This document shows positions 27,901 through 36,033 of a DNA stretch of 64,000 nt, piece after piece. The first letter of the stretch is position 1. Each line of letters opens with the position of its first letter. The translations under genes and the position numbers were made by a program. This DNA is from Streptomyces katrae (GTDB taxonomy: Bacteria; Actinomycetota; Actinomycetes; Streptomycetales; Streptomycetaceae), in the NCBI RefSeq assembly GCF_000717655.1, contig NZ_JNZY01000029.1, positions 29,270 to 93,269 of the forward strand, read 5' to 3'. The notes under the pieces were generated by a model that saw only the letters and a list, made by a program, of their open reading frames with translations, did no database searches and was not told the origin of the DNA.

Positions 27901-28042
27901 CCGCCGGCCGGCGCCAGCGCGGGGCCGGGGCGGCCGGATCCACCGCCAGCCCGGCCCCCGGGGACCGGCTCAGCAGGGCCTTCACCAAGGCCCCCGCCGC
28001 CGTACCCGCCACCCGTAAGAGAACCGTCTCGAAGCCCGTCAT
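24959..28042 (-). CDS. NACHT-domain STAND NTPase with C-terminal leucine-rich repeats (bacterial NLR)
   Basis: The 1027-residue protein has three parts. Residues ~1-235 are alpha-helical (MTGFETVLLRVAGTAAGALV...), resembling the N-terminal helical domains of bacterial NACHT proteins. Residues ~236-600 are the NACHT/STAND ATPase, with Walker A GPAGSGKSTL at 252-261, Walker B LVLVDGVDEVP at 331-341, sensor VVTTRPS near 365 and a helical WHD-like region containing FVHRTFQDYLGAKAA. Residues ~730-1000 are degenerate leucine-rich repeats (LEWLVIHRNPSLTDL, LRHLGVLDCPEVTGI, LTELVLIRCVFEGTL). Such proteins sense phage products and trigger cell death or nucleotide depletion in other bacteria. The ATG at 28042 has a GGAGGG site upstream. 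No separate effector gene is adjacent, so an effector would have to be the N-terminal domain. Confidence 0.9.
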   Translation of the reverse strand: MTGFETVLLRVAGTAAGALVKALLSRSPGAGLAVDPAAPAPRWRRPAELGAAEVRRLAETLASRLGGATRGLPEHERLAALDAVGDAFAALGPLDAQSLFAADLDPALLAAAVPPASGLSEPAEAVYRDLVRLCCVHAVEYVTTLPGFGARAEVELIRRSGELARAVERMKERTDGAAYAFEEQYARYVAETHSRLQLFGLTLGQARQEWPLDLAYISLAVTGEQLLEEPGRHSAMKTESALSASERVLLCGPAGSGKSTLVQWLALNAARRSFQLGLRHWNALVPFVLRLRSFNSPEGLPMPEDWLRASGVPLRAPDGWVENLLSEGRALVLVDGVDEVPSKLRNRTEEWLRSLLAAYPHARYVVTTRPSAVPEDWLTGQAFSLLSLLPMERADVSAFITHWHDSARAECGSEEERDSLDRYEKSLIQSVGSRRDLGWLASNPLMCALLCALNRDRHMHLPRARKELYDAALDMLLVRRDTERDISGVEGVYLSRDEQTLLLQRLAYWLIRNGQVEASCTEAEEMVGEWLGAMPQVRAAGAEQVFRHLLIRSGLLREPVPGSVHFVHRTFQDYLGAKAAVEARDFGVLVGNAHEDAWEDVVRMAVGHARPDERARLLRQLLRRADKVKRDNSRLVLLAAACLEHAPELDPAVWHEVEARTAHLLPPHSVGQAEELAKAGELVLELLPGPTGLDEQQAAAVIRTAALVGGERALQVIAGFRRDDRYDVVHELSDSWGRFPTDAYADAVLADAPVRVGHLHVRTQEQLAVLGRMPHIRRVHLTWNGAVPAEISGRQDLEWLVIHRNPSLTDLAPLAGHPTLRHLGVLDCPEVTGIEAVAELAADSLAFGYLREGLSLAPLAAVDGLKSLVIGFEPAQRWIGDVPAAEGLTSLALWQGVRRMTLDGIERWPGVRDLTIAGSLQYRQLVRSLPLPGLGSLQIRHAAPVSVAALVPYQHLTELVLIRCVFEGTLEPLTELPGLRLLVLRECLGTLDLSPFADTDELVIEVDRRTSVVGTERIPPERLVYKS

Positions 28043-28155
28043 CCCCTGCCCTCCCCTTGGCCCGGACATCATCGCGTGAACCGCCGGTAACCCCGATGGA
28101 TACCGATCGGTAACAACCCCTAGCGGCGCCCCCGAAGCCGCTCTATGGTGCGGGC

Positions 28156-29124
28156 ATGCCGAACCTGCCCGATGTCGTGCTGTGGTCCATACCCGCCTTT
28201 GTGCTGCTCACCGTCATCGAGGTGGTGAGCTACCGGCTCCATCCCGACGAGGACGCCGCCGGCTACGACGCCAAGGACGCGGCGACGAGCGTCGCGATGG
28301 GCCTCGGCAGCATCGGCTTCGACCTGCTCTGGAAGCTCCCGGTCGTCGCGGTCTTCACGGCGGTCTACGAACTGACGCCGCTGCGCGTGCCCTTCCTGTG
28401 GTGGACCGTCCTGCTGATGCTGCTGGTCCAGGACTTCCTCTACTACTGGCAGCACCGGCTCCACCACGTCATCCGCATCCTGTGGGCGTGCCACGTGGTC
28501 CACCACAGCAGCCGGAACTTCAACCTCACCACCGCCCTGCGCCAGCCCTGGACCAGCGCCACCACCTGGTGGTTCTACCTGCCGATGGTCGCCCTCGGCG
28601 TGCACCCGGCCGCGATCCCGTTCTGCTACGGCATCAACCTGCTCTACCAGTTCTGGGTCCACACCGAGCGCATCGGCAAGCTGCCGCGGGCCTACGAGTA
28701 CGTCTTCAACACCCCCTCCCACCACCGCGTCCACCACGCCTCCCAGGGCGGCTACCTGGACCGCAACTTCGGCGGGATCCTGATCATCTGGGACCGGATG
28801 TTCGGCTCCTGGGTGGGCGAGACCGACAAGCCCGTCTACGGGCTCACCAAGAACATCAGCACCTACAACCCGCTGCGGGTCGCGACCCACGAGTACGCCG
28901 CCATCGCCCGCGACGTCCGAGCCGCCGCAGGCTGGCGCGAGCGCGCCGGACGCGTCTTCCGCGGCCCCGGCTGGCAGCCCGCCGCCGAGGCCGCCCCGGC
29001 CACAACCGCAACCGCCACAACCGCAACCGCCGCAACCGCAACCGCCGCGCCCGCTCCCGCGCCCGCCTCCGAGGCCGCGGCACCCGCCGCCGACCCGGCC
29101 GCCGTACAGGAGACCACCGCGTGA
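28156..29124 (+). CDS. Sterol desaturase / fatty acid hydroxylase family membrane protein
   Basis: This 322-residue protein has four or five hydrophobic helices and the di-iron histidine boxes of the family: WQHRLHH near residue 102, HVVHHSS near 118, and HRVHHA near 196, followed by RNFGGILIIWDRMFGSW. Members hydroxylate or desaturate lipids; alkylglycerol monooxygenases that cleave ether lipids also belong here. The C-terminal ~50 residues are a low-complexity Ala/Thr/Pro tail encoded by a short tandem repeat. The ATG at 28156 follows a weak ribosome site. The stop overlaps the lysoplasmalogenase start (GTGA). Confidence 0.93.
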   Translation: MPNLPDVVLWSIPAFVLLTVIEVVSYRLHPDEDAAGYDAKDAATSVAMGLGSIGFDLLWKLPVVAVFTAVYELTPLRVPFLWWTVLLMLLVQDFLYYWQHRLHHVIRILWACHVVHHSSRNFNLTTALRQPWTSATTWWFYLPMVALGVHPAAIPFCYGINLLYQFWVHTERIGKLPRAYEYVFNTPSHHRVHHASQGGYLDRNFGGILIIWDRMFGSWVGETDKPVYGLTKNISTYNPLRVATHEYAAIARDVRAAAGWRERAGRVFRGPGWQPAAEAAPATTATATTATAATATAAPAPAPASEAAAPAADPAAVQETTA

Positions 29125-29807
29125 GCACCGCAGAGTCCACCGGCCGGCCCGGCCCGTCCTGGGCCGCCGACCGGGCGGTGCCCGGCCGGGACCGGTTCGG
29201 CCGCACCGCCCTCGCGTCCTTCGCCGTGGCCGCCGCCGCCGACCTCGGGTCCCTGCTGGCGGACTGGCACCTCGGACACGTCATCGCCAAGCCGCTGCTG
29301 ATGCCGCTGCTCGTCGTGTACGTGATCACGCGCGGCGCGCCCCGCCTGCTGGTCGCCGCCCTGCTGTTCGGCTGGGGCGGGGACCTGGCCCTGCTCTTCG
29401 ACGCCGAGGCGGCCTTCCTCGTCGGCATGGGCTCCTTCGCCGTCGGGCACGTCTGCTACCTCGTCCTGTTCGGCAAGCGGCCCGCGAACCCGCTGCTCGG
29501 GGGCGCCTACACCCTGGCCCTCCTCGGTACCGTCGCCCTGCTGTGGTCCGATCTGCCCGCGGACCTGCGGATCCCCGTGGCCGGCTACAGCCTGCTGCTG
29601 ACCGCCATGGCCTTCCGCTCCGGCGCCCTCGGCCTGCGGGCCGGCGTCGGCGGTGCGCTGTTCCTGCTGTCGGACACCCTCATCGCCACCGGCGTCGCCG
29701 AATGGCCCCAGCTGCCCCGCCCCGACTTCTGGATCATGGCCACCTACCTGGCCGCCCAGTACCTGCTGGCCACCGGCGCGACCACCCGCGGAGCAGGCGT
29801 ACCGTAG
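29121..29807 (+). CDS. Lysoplasmalogenase (YhhN family)
   Basis: YhhN/TMEM86-like membrane hydrolases cleave the vinyl-ether bond of lysoplasmalogens, releasing an aldehyde. The 228-residue protein has eight predicted hydrophobic helices, including KPLLMPLLVVYVI, WGGDLALLFDAEAAFLVGMGSFAVGHVCYLVLF and ALFLLSDTLIATGV, matching the family's conserved GD, H and SD motifs. The GTG at 29121 overlaps the previous stop, giving coupled translation. Confidence 0.92.
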   Translation: MSTAESTGRPGPSWAADRAVPGRDRFGRTALASFAVAAAADLGSLLADWHLGHVIAKPLLMPLLVVYVITRGAPRLLVAALLFGWGGDLALLFDAEAAFLVGMGSFAVGHVCYLVLFGKRPANPLLGGAYTLALLGTVALLWSDLPADLRIPVAGYSLLLTAMAFRSGALGLRAGVGGALFLLSDTLIATGVAEWPQLPRPDFWIMATYLAAQYLLATGATTRGAGVP

Positions 29808-29862
29808 GACGGTCATCAGTCGTACAACGCTGAACAACCCCGAGCCGGAGGACTGCACCACC

Positions 29863-30906
29863 ATGCGCGCCACCGTCATCCACGCCCCGCACGACATCCG
29901 CGTGGAGGAGGTGCCCGACGCTGCGATCCAGCGCCCCGAGGACGCCGTCGTCCGCGTCCTGCGTGCCTGCATCTGCGGCAGCGACCTGTGGGCCTACCGC
30001 GGCGAGGCCGCGCGCCAGCCCGGCCAGCGCATCGGCCACGAGTTCCTCGGCGTCGTCGAGGAGACCGGCTCGGCCGTCTCGGGCCTGAAGTCCGGCGACC
30101 TCGTCGTCGCCCCCTTCATGTGGTCCGACGGCACCTGCGACTACTGCTCCGAGGGTCTGTACACCTCCTGCGTGCACGGCGGTTTCTGGGGCTCCGTCGG
30201 CTTCGACGGCGGCCAGGGCGAGGCCGTCCGCGTCCCGCACGCCGACGGCACCCTCGTGAAGCTGCCCGCCGCGGCCCTCTCCGACGACCACCTGCTGACC
30301 GGGCTGCTGGCGCTGTCCGACGTCATGGGCACCGGGCACCACGCCGCCCTGGGTGCGGGCGTCCGCAAGGGCTCCACCGTGGCCGTCGTCGGCGACGGGG
30401 CGGTCGGCCTGTGCGGCGTCCTCGCCGCGAAGCGCCTCGGCGCCGACCGGATCATCGCGCTGGGCCGCCACGCCGTCCGTACGGACATCGCCAAGCTGTT
30501 CGGGGCCACCGACGTCGTCGCCGAGCGCGGCGAGGCCGCCGAGGCGGCCGTGCGCGAGCTGACCGGCGGTCAGGGTGCGCACGCGGTCATCGAGGCGGTC
30601 GGCACCGAGCAGTCCATGCGCACCGCCGTGAACATCACCCGCGACGGCGGGGCCATCGGCTACGTCGGCGTCCCGCACGGCAGCGGGACCGGCCTCGACC
30701 TCGGCGTGATGTTCGACCGCAACATCAGCCTGCGCGGCGGCGTCGCGCCGGTGCGCGCGTACATCCCGGAGCTGCTGGAGGACGTGCTGAGCGGCGCGAT
30801 CGACCCGGCGCCCGTCTTCGACCGGGCCGTGTCCCTGGACGAGGTCCCGGACGGCTACCGCGCGATGGACGACCGCAGCGCGCTGAAGGTGCTCATCAAG
30901 CCCTGA
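29863..30906 (+). CDS. Zinc-dependent alcohol dehydrogenase
   Basis: The 347-residue medium-chain dehydrogenase begins MRATVIHAPHDIRVEEVP. It has catalytic zinc ligands (Cys in CICGSDLWAYRG, HE in GQRIGHEFLGVVE) and the NAD(P) fold VVGDGAVGLCGVLAAKRLGADRIIALG. The structural-zinc cysteine set is reduced. It lies 55 bases after the lysoplasmalogenase gene, so it may share its transcript and could convert the aldehyde or alcohol that pathway releases. The ATG at 29863 follows CCGGAGGAC. Confidence 0.93.
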   Translation: MRATVIHAPHDIRVEEVPDAAIQRPEDAVVRVLRACICGSDLWAYRGEAARQPGQRIGHEFLGVVEETGSAVSGLKSGDLVVAPFMWSDGTCDYCSEGLYTSCVHGGFWGSVGFDGGQGEAVRVPHADGTLVKLPAAALSDDHLLTGLLALSDVMGTGHHAALGAGVRKGSTVAVVGDGAVGLCGVLAAKRLGADRIIALGRHAVRTDIAKLFGATDVVAERGEAAEAAVRELTGGQGAHAVIEAVGTEQSMRTAVNITRDGGAIGYVGVPHGSGTGLDLGVMFDRNISLRGGVAPVRAYIPELLEDVLSGAIDPAPVFDRAVSLDEVPDGYRAMDDRSALKVLIKP

Positions 30907-30922
30907 CGGGCCCGGTGACGAC

Positions 30923-30964
30923 GGGAAGGGCCGGCCCGGGGATTCCCCCGGGCCGGCCCTTCCG
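30923..30964. terminator. Strong hairpin terminator between convergent genes
   Basis: AAGGGCCGGCCCGGGG and CCCCGGGCCGGCCCTT form a perfect 16-base stem with a short loop, 20 bases past the dehydrogenase stop and before the S8 protease stop at 31011. Confidence 0.75.
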
Positions 30965-31010
30965 TCCGTCCAAGCGCTCGAGCGCCCCATCGTTCAGGCG
31001 TTCTGAGCGG

Positions 31011-32552
31011 CTACTTCACGGCCTTCAGCGCGTCCACCACGCCGTAGCCGTAGTAGCCGGTCTGGCCCCACTTGCTCTGGCAGGTGGCGGCGTCGACCAG
31101 CGCGCCCGTCGCGTCGTAGACCTTCTCCGGGCAGGCCGCCTTCGTGGCCTGGGCCTTCAGCATGGCCTGGAGCTGCGACGGCGTGGCCGACGGGTGCGCG
31201 CTCTTGAGCAGCGCCGCCACGCCCGCGACGTGCGGTCCGGCCATCGAGGTGCCCTGCTTGTAGCCGTAGCCGCCGCCCGGCAGGGTGGACAGCACGCGGC
31301 CGTTGGCGTCCGGCGTGGCCGGAACCTGCCACTTGTCTCCGCCGGGGGCGGCGACGTCGACCACGCCCAGCCCGAAGCTGGAGTAGTACGACTTGAAGCC
31401 CTGGTCGCCGGTCGCGCTCACCGTGACCACACCCGGGAGCTGGGTGGGCAGGTCCAGGCAGACGTGCGGGTCGATCGTGCGCGGCACCGGGGTGCCGTCG
31501 TCCGGGCTGGTGTCGTCGACGATCGCGTTCGACGCGAGGTCGTGGTTCGAGTTGCCGGCCGAGGCCACGCTGAGGACGCCCTTGCGCTCGGCGTACTTCG
31601 TCGCCCGGCCGAGGGCCTCCACCAGCGCCTTCTGGTCGTCGTCCGCCTTGCAGTTGTAGAGCCAGGGGTCGACGTAGTAGCTGTTGTTGGTCACCTCGAT
31701 CCCCTTCTCGGCGGCGAACATGAAGCCGCAGACGACCGCCTCGGTGAAGAACAGGCTGGTGCCCGGCTCGCTCACCTTGATCGCGGCGACCTGCACGCCC
31801 GGCGCGACGCCCGAGATGCCGACGCCGTTGCGCGCGGCCGCGATGGTGCCGGCCACGTGCGTGCCGTGGTCGCTGCCGTCGGCGTACGGGCGCCACGCTC
31901 CCTCGGTGGTGTCCGCGACGCCGCCCACACAGTTGGCCGACTGGCCCTTGGAGAAGTTCGCCGCGAGATCCGGGTGGGTGTCGTCGACACCCGTGTCGAT
32001 GACGCCCACCGTGACGTCCCGGCTGCCATCGTTGATCTTGTGCGCCTGATCGGCCTTGATCGCCCGCAGGTCCCACTGGTTGGGCTCCAGCGGCTCCTGA
32101 CCGTCCGTGGCGGCCGATGCCGCCTTGGCGGCGTCCGCCGTGCTCAGCTTCTGCGTCGTGCCCTCCTCGGTGGTCTGCACCGGCTGGAGGGGGGCCGTCC
32201 GGGTGGCGCCGACCGACACGAACAGGCCGCGCTGCGCGCGCAGCTGCTTGGCGAAGTCCGGGTTCTGGGAGTGTGCGACGACGACCCCGATCTGCTCATA
32301 GGACGTCACCACCGTTCCGCCGGCCCGCTCGATGGCCTTCTGCGCGGCCTTCACCGTGGTGTACGTGCTCAGGTTCGCGACGTACGACAGTTTGGGGCCG
32401 GTGGTGTCGGGCTTCGCCGCGGCCGCCGTACCCGCCGTGTTGCCCAGCGGGGCGGCGGAGGCCGCGACCGAGGGCAGGAAGGCGAGCGAGGCGGTGAGCG
32501 CCAGGCCGACCGGTACGGCAATGCGCCGGCGGCCAGGTCCCAGATGAGCCAT
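31011..32552 (-). CDS. Secreted subtilisin-like (S8) serine peptidase
   Basis: The 513-residue protein starts with a signal peptide (MAHLGPGRRRIAVPVGLALTASLAF... ending near AASAAPLG). A propeptide and S8 domain follow, with triad residues Asp in VGVIDTGVDDTHPDL, His in GSDHGTHVAGT and Ser in GTSMAGPHVAG. Several Cys residues may form disulfides. The C terminus has no anchor or cell-wall motif, so it is probably released. It is monocistronic, divergent from the DUF485 gene. Confidence 0.95.
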   Translation of the reverse strand: MAHLGPGRRRIAVPVGLALTASLAFLPSVAASAAPLGNTAGTAAAAKPDTTGPKLSYVANLSTYTTVKAAQKAIERAGGTVVTSYEQIGVVVAHSQNPDFAKQLRAQRGLFVSVGATRTAPLQPVQTTEEGTTQKLSTADAAKAASAATDGQEPLEPNQWDLRAIKADQAHKINDGSRDVTVGVIDTGVDDTHPDLAANFSKGQSANCVGGVADTTEGAWRPYADGSDHGTHVAGTIAAARNGVGISGVAPGVQVAAIKVSEPGTSLFFTEAVVCGFMFAAEKGIEVTNNSYYVDPWLYNCKADDDQKALVEALGRATKYAERKGVLSVASAGNSNHDLASNAIVDDTSPDDGTPVPRTIDPHVCLDLPTQLPGVVTVSATGDQGFKSYYSSFGLGVVDVAAPGGDKWQVPATPDANGRVLSTLPGGGYGYKQGTSMAGPHVAGVAALLKSAHPSATPSQLQAMLKAQATKAACPEKVYDATGALVDAATCQSKWGQTGYYGYGVVDALKAVK

Positions 32553-32812
32553 GGGTTCTCCACATCATCCGTGAAAGAGCCGTCCGCGCGTGGTCGCGCA
32601 GGACGACGGGTTCATGACAGGTGAACCTAGTGCCGCCGTTCGCCTTTGCGCCATCAGTTCGAGAAATCAGTTTCGGAAGAATCGACGGGTGTTGAACCGT
32701 CCCGCCGCGCCGGCCGTGCCGTTGGGCAGGGGGACTCAGCGCCACCGTCCCCCACACGGAGGTTGTTTTGTCCGTCGTCCCCACCGCACCCGCGTCACAA
32801 GGAGAACCCCCC

Positions 32813-33178
32813 GTGACCACCGAAGCAGCGCCGCCGCACGGCAGCGCGGGAACATCCACGGCGAGCCCCACGGCCGAAGAGTTCACAGCCGTCCAGCAGA
32901 GCGCCGAATTCGCCGAACTGCGTGGTTCCTACCGCTCTTTCGCCTTCCCGCTCACCGTGGCCTTCATCGCCTGGTACCTGCTCTACGTCCTGCTTTCCAG
33001 CTACGCCGGCGGCTTCATGGGGACCAAGCTCTTCGGCAACATCAACGTCGCCCTCGTGCTCGGCCTCGCCCAGTTCGCGACGACCTTCCTCATCGCCTGG
33101 CTGTACTCCCGGCACGCCGCCTCGAAGCTCGACCCCAAGGGTGCGGCGATCAAAGCGCGGATGGAGGCCGGCGAATGA
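32813..33178 (+). CDS. DUF485 membrane protein paired with the acetate symporter
   Basis: The 121-residue product has two transmembrane segments (SFAFPLTVAFIAWYLLYVLLSSYA and GNINVALVLGLAQFATTFLIAWLYS) and a Thr/Ala-rich cytoplasmic tail, the normal DUF485 layout. DUF485 genes almost always precede an ActP-like solute:sodium symporter, as here, with an ATGA overlap. I chose the GTG at 32813 (AGGAG nearby); a TTG at 32768 with its own GGAGG is a real alternative, adding 15 residues. Confidence 0.85.
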   Translation: MTTEAAPPHGSAGTSTASPTAEEFTAVQQSAEFAELRGSYRSFAFPLTVAFIAWYLLYVLLSSYAGGFMGTKLFGNINVALVLGLAQFATTFLIAWLYSRHAASKLDPKGAAIKARMEAGE

Positions 33179-34812
33179 GCGACACCCTCCCCCTCCGGCT
33201 CGCGGCGAACACCGCCGCCGGGGCCACCGAGCACCGGCCGCTGATCATCACCCTGTTCGGGCTGTTCGTCGTCGCCACCCTCATCATCACGATCTGGGCC
33301 GGCCGCCAGACCAAGGGCGCCGCCGACTTCTACGCGGGCGGCCGCCAGTTCACCGGCTTCCAGAACGGCCTCGCCATCTCCGGCGACTACATGTCCGCCG
33401 CGTCGTTCCTCGGCATCGCCGGCGCCATCGCGCTCTTCGGCTACGACGGCTTCCTCTACTCCATCGGCTTCCTCGTGGCCTGGCTGGTCGCCCTGCTGCT
33501 CGTCGCCGAGCCGCTGCGCAACTCCGGCCGCTACACGATGGGCGACGTCCTCGCGTTCCGGATGCGCCAGCGGCCGGTCCGCACCGCCGCCGGCACCTCG
33601 ACCATCGTCGTCTCGATCTTCTACCTGCTCGCCCAGATGGCCGGCGCCGGCGTGCTCGTCTCGCTGCTCCTCGGCATCACCAGCGACGGAGGCAAGGTCG
33701 CGGTCGTCGCGCTGGTCGGCGTGCTGATGATCCTCTACGTCACCATCGGCGGCATGAAGGGCACCACCTGGGTACAGATGATCAAGGCCGTGCTGCTCAT
33801 CGCGGGCGCCCTTCTCATCACCTTCCTGGTCCTGCTGAAGTTCAACTTCAACATCTCCGACCTGCTGGGCAAGGCGGCCGAGAACAGCGGCCAGGGCACC
33901 AAGTTCCTGGAGCCCGGTCTCAAGTACGGCAAGGACGCGACGACGAAGCTGGACTTCATCTCGCTCGGCATCGCCCTGGTCCTCGGCACCGCCGGCCTGC
34001 CGCACATCCTGATCCGCTTCTACACGGTTCCCACGGCCAAGGCCGCCCGCAAGTCCGTGAACTGGGCCATCGGCATCATCGGCGCCTTCTACCTGATGAC
34101 CATCGCCCTCGGCTTCGGCGCCGCGGCCCTGCTCAAGCGCACCGACATCATCGCCTCCAACAAGGCCGGAAACACCGCGGCCCCACTGGTCGCCCAGGAA
34201 CTCGGCGGCGGCGCGGGCTCCACCGGCGGCGCCGTCCTGCTCGCCGTGATCTCCGCGGTCGCGTTCGCCACCATCCTCGCGGTGGTGGCCGGGCTCACCC
34301 TCGCCTCCTCCTCGTCCTTCGCCCACGACCTGTACGTGAACGTCATCCGCAAGGGCAAGGCCACCGAACAGGAGGAGGTCCGGGCGGCCCGCTGGTCCAC
34401 GGTCGTGATCGGCGCCGTCGCCATCGGCCTCGGGGCCCTGGCCCGCGACCTCAACGTCGCCGGCCTCGTCGCCCTGGCCTTCGCGGTCGCCGCCTCCGCC
34501 AATCTGCCGACCATCCTGTACAGCCTCTTCTGGAAGCGGTTCAGCACCCAGGGCGCGCTCTGGTCGATCTACGGCGGCCTCGTCTCCGCGGTCGTCCTGG
34601 TGCTCTTCTCGCCGGTCGTCTCCGGAAAGCCCACCTCGATGTTCAAGGACGCCGACTTCTACTGGTTCCCCCTGGAGAACCCGGGCATCGTCTCCATCCC
34701 GCTCGGCTTCCTGCTGGGCTGGCTGGGAACCGTCCTGTCGAAGGAGAAGGCCGACCCCCAGAAGTTCGCGGAACTCGAGGTGCGCTCCCTTACCGGAACG
34801 GGCGCGCACTGA
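33175..34812 (+). CDS. actP: Cation/acetate symporter (SSS family)
   Basis: The 545-residue membrane protein has the ActP/SSS signature: AGRQTKGAADFYAGGRQFTGFQNGLAISGDYMSAASFLGIAGAIALFG, thirteen or so helices, and NLPTILYSLFWKRFSTQGALWSIYGGL. It probably imports acetate or other short carboxylates with sodium. The start overlaps the DUF485 gene stop. A strong terminator follows the gene. Confidence 0.94.
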   Translation: MSDTLPLRLAANTAAGATEHRPLIITLFGLFVVATLIITIWAGRQTKGAADFYAGGRQFTGFQNGLAISGDYMSAASFLGIAGAIALFGYDGFLYSIGFLVAWLVALLLVAEPLRNSGRYTMGDVLAFRMRQRPVRTAAGTSTIVVSIFYLLAQMAGAGVLVSLLLGITSDGGKVAVVALVGVLMILYVTIGGMKGTTWVQMIKAVLLIAGALLITFLVLLKFNFNISDLLGKAAENSGQGTKFLEPGLKYGKDATTKLDFISLGIALVLGTAGLPHILIRFYTVPTAKAARKSVNWAIGIIGAFYLMTIALGFGAAALLKRTDIIASNKAGNTAAPLVAQELGGGAGSTGGAVLLAVISAVAFATILAVVAGLTLASSSSFAHDLYVNVIRKGKATEQEEVRAARWSTVVIGAVAIGLGALARDLNVAGLVALAFAVAASANLPTILYSLFWKRFSTQGALWSIYGGLVSAVVLVLFSPVVSGKPTSMFKDADFYWFPLENPGIVSIPLGFLLGWLGTVLSKEKADPQKFAELEVRSLTGTGAH

Positions 34813-34846
34813 GACCGTGCTCATGTGACATGGGCCGAACACACAG

Positions 34847-34882
34847 CGTGGCCGCGTCGTACTTCCGTACGATGCGGCCACG
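34847..34882 (+). terminator. Intrinsic terminator after actP
   Basis: CGTGGCCGCGTCGTAC and GTACGATGCGGCCACG pair almost perfectly around a TTCC loop, 34 bases after the symporter stop. The T-run is short. Confidence 0.7.
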
Positions 34883-35005
34883 TCGCGTCTCGTTCATTTG
34901 GGCATCCCTACGCCTCACGCGCGTCGCGTAGGCTCGATTACGGCGCCAGGCGTTTCTCCGAGGTGGCGCGAACCTCTACGAACCGGACAGGGGAGGGGGC
35001 CTGAA

Positions 35006-35995
35006 ATGCTTCTCGACACTTTTGGCCGCGTGGCCACTGACCTGCGCGTCTCACTCACCGACCGGTGCAACCTGCGCTGTACGTACTGCATGCCCGAGGA
35101 GGGTCTGCAGTGGCTCGGGAAATCGGACCTGCTGAGCGACGACGAGATCGTCCGGCTGATCCGGATCGCCGTCACGCAGCTCGGGATCACCGAGGTCCGC
35201 TTCACCGGCGGCGAGCCGCTGCTCCGCCCCGGACTGGTGGGGATCGTCGAGCAGTGCGCGGCCCTGGAGCCCCGCCCCAAGATGTCCCTGACCACCAACG
35301 GCATCGGACTCAAGCGCACCGCGCAGGCGCTCAAGGCCGCCGGCCTGGACCGCGTGAACGTTTCGCTGGACACCCTGCGGCCCGAGGTCTTCAAGACCCT
35401 CACCCGGCGTGACCGGCACCGCGACGTCATCGACGGCATGGCCGCCGCCCGCGAGGCCGGTCTGACCCCCGTCAAGGTCAACGCCGTCCTGATGCCGGGC
35501 CTGAACGACGACGAGGCCCCCGACCTGCTCGCCTGGGCCGTGGAGAACGAGTACGAGCTCCGCTTCATCGAGCAGATGCCGCTCGACGCCCAGCACGGCT
35601 GGAAGCGCGACGGCATGATCACCGCCGGGGACATCCTCGCGTCGCTGCGCACCCGCTTCGCGCTCACCGAGGAAGGCGCCGAGGAGCGTGGCTCCGCCCC
35701 GGCCGAGCGCTGGCTGGTCGACGGCGGCCCGGCCACCGTCGGCGTGATCGCCTCGGTGACCAGGCCCTTCTGCAGCGCCTGCGACCGCACCCGGCTCACC
35801 GCCGACGGCCAGGTCCGTACGTGCCTGTTCGCCACCGAGGAGTCGGACCTGCGCGGAGCCCTGCGCTCCGGCGCCCCGGACGAGGAGATCGCCCGCCTGT
35901 GGAAGGTGGCGATGTGGGGCAAGAAGGCCGGGTCCGGTCTCGACGACCCGTCCTTCCTGCAGCCCGACCGCCCGATGTCCGCGATCGGCGGCTGA
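35006..35995 (+). CDS. moaA: GTP 3',8-cyclase MoaA (molybdenum cofactor synthesis)
   Basis: MoaA is a radical-SAM enzyme making the precursor of cyclic pyranopterin phosphate. The 329-residue protein has the CxxxCxxC cluster at Cys21, Cys25 and Cys28 (RCNLRCTYC), the N-terminal motif RVATDLRVSLTDRCN, and a second cluster with Cys at about 256, 259 and 273 (FCSACDRTRLTADGQVRTC). It ends in the family's Gly-Gly (MSAIGG). The ATG at 35006 follows GGGAGGGGGC. It stands alone; no other moa genes are in the window. Confidence 0.97.
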   Translation: MLLDTFGRVATDLRVSLTDRCNLRCTYCMPEEGLQWLGKSDLLSDDEIVRLIRIAVTQLGITEVRFTGGEPLLRPGLVGIVEQCAALEPRPKMSLTTNGIGLKRTAQALKAAGLDRVNVSLDTLRPEVFKTLTRRDRHRDVIDGMAAAREAGLTPVKVNAVLMPGLNDDEAPDLLAWAVENEYELRFIEQMPLDAQHGWKRDGMITAGDILASLRTRFALTEEGAEERGSAPAERWLVDGGPATVGVIASVTRPFCSACDRTRLTADGQVRTCLFATEESDLRGALRSGAPDEEIARLWKVAMWGKKAGSGLDDPSFLQPDRPMSAIGG

Positions 35996-36033
35996 GGGCC
36001 CCGGCCCGGGCGGCTCGAGGCGCGCCCGGGCGG

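Noticed and set aside
25178..28018. A 946-residue plus-strand open frame opposite the NLR gene
   Set aside because: It is a high-GC shadow rich in Arg, Gln and His with no domain, while the minus strand encodes a clear NACHT protein.
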